Shown in pieces: positions 5,051 to 5,396 of a stretch of 5,396 bases of DNA (position 1 is the stretch's first letter; every line of letters begins with the position of its first letter). The stretch is from Betaproteobacteria bacterium (GTDB taxonomy: Bacteria; Pseudomonadota; Gammaproteobacteria; Burkholderiales; Burkholderiaceae), in NCBI GenBank assembly GCA_018969885.1, contig JAGWXN010000231.1:1-5396 (forward strand), read 5' to 3'. Below the pieces are notes generated by a model. It saw only the letters and a program-made list of their open reading frames with translations. It ran no database searches and was not told the DNA's origin. The translations under genes were made by a program, and so were the position numbers.

Positions 5051-5126
5051 CACCCTACGCGACTTGTCGCAGGTGGGAAGTATCAGAAATAAGTGCCAAA
5101 ATTTGTGATTTCGACCCCTTTGGCGC
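5051..5126. other. Candidate transfer-origin-like segment: bulged hairpin followed by AT-rich inverted repeat
   Basis: GCGAC-TT-GTCGC (5059-5070) sits in a longer bulged stem whose outer arms are CACC (5051-5054) and GGTG (5072-5075). After 17 nt comes GTGCCAAA (5093-5100), mirrored by TTTGGCGC (5119-5126) with one G-T, around an AT-rich centre. A hairpin next to an AT-rich stretch, just upstream of a probable relaxosome gene, is how many transfer origins look. No known nick-site consensus is matched, so this is only a location hypothesis. Confidence 0.25.
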
Positions 5127-5179
5127 ATTTCCGTCACATTGACCTGCAAGGCGCTTTAGCACGTCAGTCTACCGTACAG

Positions 5180-5210
5180 GGAGGCGAAGACGGCGCGGTT
5201 CCTTGCCTCC
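5180..5210. repeat. Inverted repeat just upstream of the promoter at 5218
   Basis: GGAGGC-G-AAG (5180-5189) pairs with CTTGCCTCC (5202-5210): nine pairs, one bulged G and a 12-nt loop. It ends 7 nt before the -35 box of the ribbon-helix-helix-like gene, so it may be a regulator site or part of the transfer-origin region. Confidence 0.5.
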
Positions 5211-5217
5211 AATGTTC

Positions 5218-5246
5218 TTGACATGTTCGAAATATCGACGTAATCT
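5218..5246 (+). promoter_or_regulatory. Sigma70 promoter of the ribbon-helix-helix-like gene
   Basis: A perfect TTGACA (5218-5223) is followed at exactly 17 nt by TAATCT (5241-5246). Transcription would start near 5253 and give a leader of about 47 nt. The -10 is only a partial match, but consensus -35 plus optimal spacing and the position in front of a gene make this the best promoter in the window. Confidence 0.65.
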
Positions 5247-5274
5247 GCCCATCACTTTCGCAGAGTGACCAGGC

Positions 5275-5290
5275 TCCTTCACTTGAAGGA
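5275..5290 (+). promoter_or_regulatory. Palindrome TCCTTCA-CT-TGAAGGA overlapping the Shine-Dalgarno
   Basis: Seven-base arms (5275-5281, 5284-5290) are exact reverse complements. The right arm contains the SD AAGGA (5286-5290) for the gene starting at 5300. It is either an operator for autorepression by the ribbon-helix-helix product, as is usual for such proteins, or an mRNA hairpin that masks the SD. Confidence 0.55.
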
Positions 5291-5299
5291 ATCTGTCGA

Positions 5300-5396
5300 A
5301 TGTCACGTCCCAAATGTCTCCAAGCCTACGTCTCTGACGAGCTTGCTACTCGTGCCCGCGCAGCAGCTTCTGCCAACGGGCTCGCGCTCAGCGAAT
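5300..5396 (+). CDS. N-terminus of a ribbon-helix-helix-like protein, probable relaxosome accessory (MobC-like)
   Basis: ATG 5300 has AAGGA (5286-5290) 9 nt upstream and a promoter at 5218-5246. Only 32 codons are visible before the window ends. The product starts MSRPKCLQAYVSDELATRAR and continues with Ala-rich sequence to NGLALSE. A short strand (LQAYVS) followed by a helix (DELATRARAAASANG) and a turn into a second helix at LSE is the ribbon-helix-helix layout of MobC/TraJ-type relaxosome proteins and of CopG-type repressors. The family call is from pattern and context. A plasmid repressor is the main alternative. Confidence 0.65.
   Translation, partial: MSRPKCLQAYVSDELATRARAAASANGLALSE

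Noticed and set aside
5086..5100. Resemblance of AATAAGTGCCAAAA to the RSF1010-type nick region
   Set aside because: Only TAAGTGC is shared, and the GCGCCCT part of the nick consensus is missing, so no nic site is claimed.
1..5396. tRNA, rRNA, CRISPR array or insertion-sequence ends
   Set aside because: I looked for regularly spaced repeats, cloverleaf-like segments and transposase motifs with terminal repeats and saw none.

Overview
The window is GC-rich with strong Shine-Dalgarno (SD) sequences, and its gene set is what I know from plasmids and integrative elements of Alphaproteobacteria, most likely Sphingomonadales (Novosphingobium/Sphingobium type). That assignment rests on protein resemblance and base composition, not on a search. 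No replication gene, integrase or conjugation gene is visible. The cargo is typical of the maintenance or leading region of a mobile element: antirestriction, single-strand binding, toxin-antitoxin and a probable relaxosome protein.

Layout. 1-828: the 3' end of an ArdC-family antirestriction protein, followed 12 nt later by a small acidic, tryptophan-rich protein of unknown function. 829-1110: a long structured leader. 1111-2067: a DUF2493 (SLOG superfamily) protein. 2080-2160: a strong hairpin and the promoter region of a toxin-antitoxin pair. 2174-2822: overlapping vapB (AbrB fold) and vapC (PIN domain), both with GTG starts. 2823-3108: no gene, but a cluster of inverted repeats. 3109-3288: a second structured leader, then ssb (3289-3678). 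3695-3736: a perfect 19-bp bidirectional terminator separating ssb from a convergent minus-strand gene, a 76-aa DUF6437-like protein (4028-3798). 4029-4357: a divergent intergenic region carrying a third SD-pairing leader, then a 77-aa orphan protein (4358-4591) with its own terminator. 4644-5299: about 650 nt without a convincing gene, full of palindromes and holding a minus-strand terminator, a good sigma70 promoter and an operator-like palindrome. 5300-end: the start of a ribbon-helix-helix-like protein, probably a relaxosome accessory factor.

The most interesting signal is in the leaders. The 5' leaders of the DUF2493 gene and of ssb share a similar primary block and the same set of stems in the same order. 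At least three stem positions differ by compensatory base changes. In both leaders the SD can pair with an upstream CTGA-containing segment. This looks like one RNA regulatory element used by two unrelated mobile-element genes. The third leader, before the 77-aa gene, shows only the SD-pairing part clearly.

Working together (inference): ArdC, SSB, the orphan proteins and possibly the SLOG protein would help incoming DNA become established. VapBC would stabilise the element. The right-hand noncoding block plus the ribbon-helix-helix gene may hold the transfer origin and its accessory protein.
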